From Chlorobium ferrooxidans DSM 13031 (GTDB lineage Bacteria > Bacteroidota > Chlorobiia > Chlorobiales > Chlorobiaceae), in assembly GCF_000168715.1 (NCBI RefSeq), contig NZ_AASE01000003.1:1-64000 (forward strand): a stretch of DNA of 64,000 nucleotides. Direction: 5' to 3'. Below the pieces are notes generated by a model, which saw nothing but the letters and a program-made list of their open reading frames with translations, ran no database searches and was not told the origin of the DNA. The translations under genes and the position numbers were made by a program. Shown here piece by piece: positions 62,774 through 64,000 of this stretch. The first letter of the stretch is position 1. Each line of letters starts with the position of its first letter.

Positions 62774-64000
62774 TTAGAGCTCCAGAAGTTTCAAAATACC
62801 CTTGAGCGGGATAGCTGCCCATTCAGGGCGGTTGTTCAGCTCATAATTCAGCTCATAAACCGCCTTGTTCATCAGATAGGCTCGCATAAGATGCTCACGC
62901 TGTTTAGGCTCCTGCGGGACAATTTCGCTTCCTCTGGTTTTTTCGAAATAGGTGTCAATAAAGTGCTGCCCGACATAGAAACTCCAGCGGTCGGCCCAGG
63001 GCTCAAGAGCCTGACGGTCTTCGGAACGGATAGCCGACTGACTCTCCATCAGCACATTGCTTGCGGCATAATCGAAAGAGCGAAGCATGCCTGAAATATC
63101 GCGGAAAACCGAACGCTTGATTTTACGCTCAGAGACCGGACGGGCAGGCTCCCCTTCAAAGTCGATGATAACAAAGTCCTTGCCGGTAAAGAGCACCTGG
63201 CCGAGATGGTAGTCACCATGAATCCTGATTTTCAGGGTATCAATCTTCTCCAGGCGGACAGGATCAAACTGTCGGATAATCTCGTCCTGCTTCTGTACAT
63301 AGAGTGCCGCCAGCTCCTGCTGTGGCTGAGGCAGGCGGTGTATAATCTCACGGATCAGAATCACGGAGCGTTTTACCTGCTCGCACATAGCCTGATAAAT
63401 GGAACGCTGGTAGAGTGTGGTAAAGGCTTCGGGAGCAAATGCCGGATCACTCTCAAGCGATGCCAGTGAGAGGTGCATCTCTGCTGTCCGTTCAGCAAGC
63501 TTTTCAATCATGCGGAGATATGCCTCTCCAATCAGCTCGTGCATAAGCGGCGGAATCTTCACCGGTTCACCGCTCAGAGCCGGCAGTGGCGGCAGAGCAA
63601 CACCGGAACTTCTTTTGGCAAGAACATCGTCATAATAGCGGTGGAGATGGGCGAGCGACAACTGCCATGCATCCCCTTCATTCTGGACAAAGCACTGCAG
63701 AATGCCCAGTGAGTAGCGGCGGCTGCGGCTCTGCTCATAGTTCAGCGAACCGAGATACTGAGGAAGGTTGGCAAAGGCTGTCCTGTCGCTGAGCGCACTG
63801 CACATTTCAACTTCCGGTGAGACCCCGTTTTCAATGCGGCGATAGAGTTTGAAGGAGAGCTCATTATGAAACCTGATCGAGGTGTTCGTCTGCTCGACAC
63901 CCATCAGTGTCGGCTCCGGCTCCTGACCGGATATTTTATCGAAAAAGAGATCCGCTTTTACCGCTTTTGTTCCTGATACCCGGCCTGACTTTCCGGTCCA
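62774..64000 (-). CDS. Maltokinase (C-terminal part of TreS-maltokinase or stand-alone), 5' end cut by window
   Basis: The frame is open from the window edge (W-T-G-K-S-G...) through to 62774, so the gene starts outside. The visible 408 residues are the maltokinase module: QTNTSIRFHNELSFKLYRRI, GVSPEVEMCSAL, the kinase catalytic loop IRIHGDYHLGQVLF, and FVIIDFEGEPARPVSERKIK with the metal Asp. The end (YELNYELNNRPEWAAIPLKG) matches the C-terminus of trehalose synthase-maltokinase fusions. Maltokinase makes maltose 1-phosphate for GlgE-type alpha-glucan synthesis. Whether TreS precedes it in the same chain cannot be seen. Confidence 0.88.
   Translation of the reverse strand, partial: WTGKSGRVSGTKAVKADLFFDKISGQEPEPTLMGVEQTNTSIRFHNELSFKLYRRIENGVSPEVEMCSALSDRTAFANLPQYLGSLNYEQSRSRRYSLGILQCFVQNEGDAWQLSLAHLHRYYDDVLAKRSSGVALPPLPALSGEPVKIPPLMHELIGEAYLRMIEKLAERTAEMHLSLASLESDPAFAPEAFTTLYQRSIYQAMCEQVKRSVILIREIIHRLPQPQQELAALYVQKQDEIIRQFDPVRLEKIDTLKIRIHGDYHLGQVLFTGKDFVIIDFEGEPARPVSERKIKRSVFRDISGMLRSFDYAASNVLMESQSAIRSEDRQALEPWADRWSFYVGQHFIDTYFEKTRGSEIVPQEPKQREHLMRAYLMNKAVYELNYELNNRPEWAAIPLKGILKLLEL

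Noticed and set aside
1..64000. CRISPR arrays, insertion sequences, prophage genes, rRNA operons
   Set aside because: No direct-repeat/spacer pattern, transposase, integrase, phage structural gene or rRNA sequence was noticed on either strand.

Overview
The window looks like a piece of the chromosome of a green sulfur bacterium (Chlorobiaceae, Chlorobium/Pelodictyon group). This is inferred from a CsmB-type chlorosome envelope gene (26959..27183), a second chlorosome-envelope-like gene (24976..25320), a flavodoxin fused to a PCP_red (protochlorophyllide-reductase-type) tail, the three-subunit E-type succinate:quinone oxidoreductase expected with a reductive TCA cycle, and System II (ResB/CcsA) cytochrome c maturation. 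The species cannot be named from sequence reading alone. No insertion sequence, prophage, integrase or CRISPR array was seen; nearly all the DNA is ordinary chromosomal coding sequence of even composition.

Layout. 1-2.7 kb: 5' part of ribB with an FMN riboswitch and its terminator, rubredoxin, mtgA and tRNA-Arg(CCT). 2.7-11.2 kb (minus strand): mutL, cinA, fused thrA, then the F1 ATPase pair atpA-atpG. 11.4-14.5 kb (plus): thrB, thrC, plsC, so threonine synthesis lies on both sides of the ATPase genes. 14.5-15.6 kb: ribH and gmhA. 15.9-16.9 kb: a Panacea-type toxin-antitoxin-like pair. 17.2-22.6 kb: hemE, sdhE-sdhB-sdhA and a CBS protein. 22.8-24.0 kb: a CsoR/CstR-like repressor with a probable operator, a small membrane protein and an MBL-fold hydrolase. 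24.1-27.2 kb: chlorosome/photosynthesis-related small genes. 27.3-31.9 kb: an AmgK/MurU/NamZ/SSS-permease cluster, probably for MurNAc salvage. 32.1-36.3 kb: a 1275-residue hybrid histidine kinase and a single-domain response regulator. 36.4-43.4 kb: an SDR protein, a secreted pentapeptide-repeat protein, small conserved proteins, an HTH-PAS protein, TerC and Kup. 44-45.1 kb: two tandem RlpA paralogues. 45.2-50.2 kb: a methyltransferase and a DUF3570-ApbE-DsbD operon for extracytoplasmic redox work. 50.7-53.6 kb: mazG, mnmE and a DUF1566 protein. 53.8-59.5 kb: a chaperone-usher-like fimbrial locus. 59.7-61.8 kb: ResB/CcsA. 62-64 kb: an alpha/beta hydrolase and the C-terminal part of a maltokinase (TreS-type) gene running off the window.

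The strongest candidates for something little described are (1) the divergent chaperone-usher locus in a phototrophic green sulfur bacterium, (2) the CstR-like regulator (ligand pattern C-N-C) with an ATACC...GGTAT operator, coupled to a persulfide-dioxygenase-like MBL protein, (3) the flavodoxin-PCP_red fusion, and (4) the MurNAc salvage cluster. All function calls come from motif reading and memory of protein families; no database search was run.
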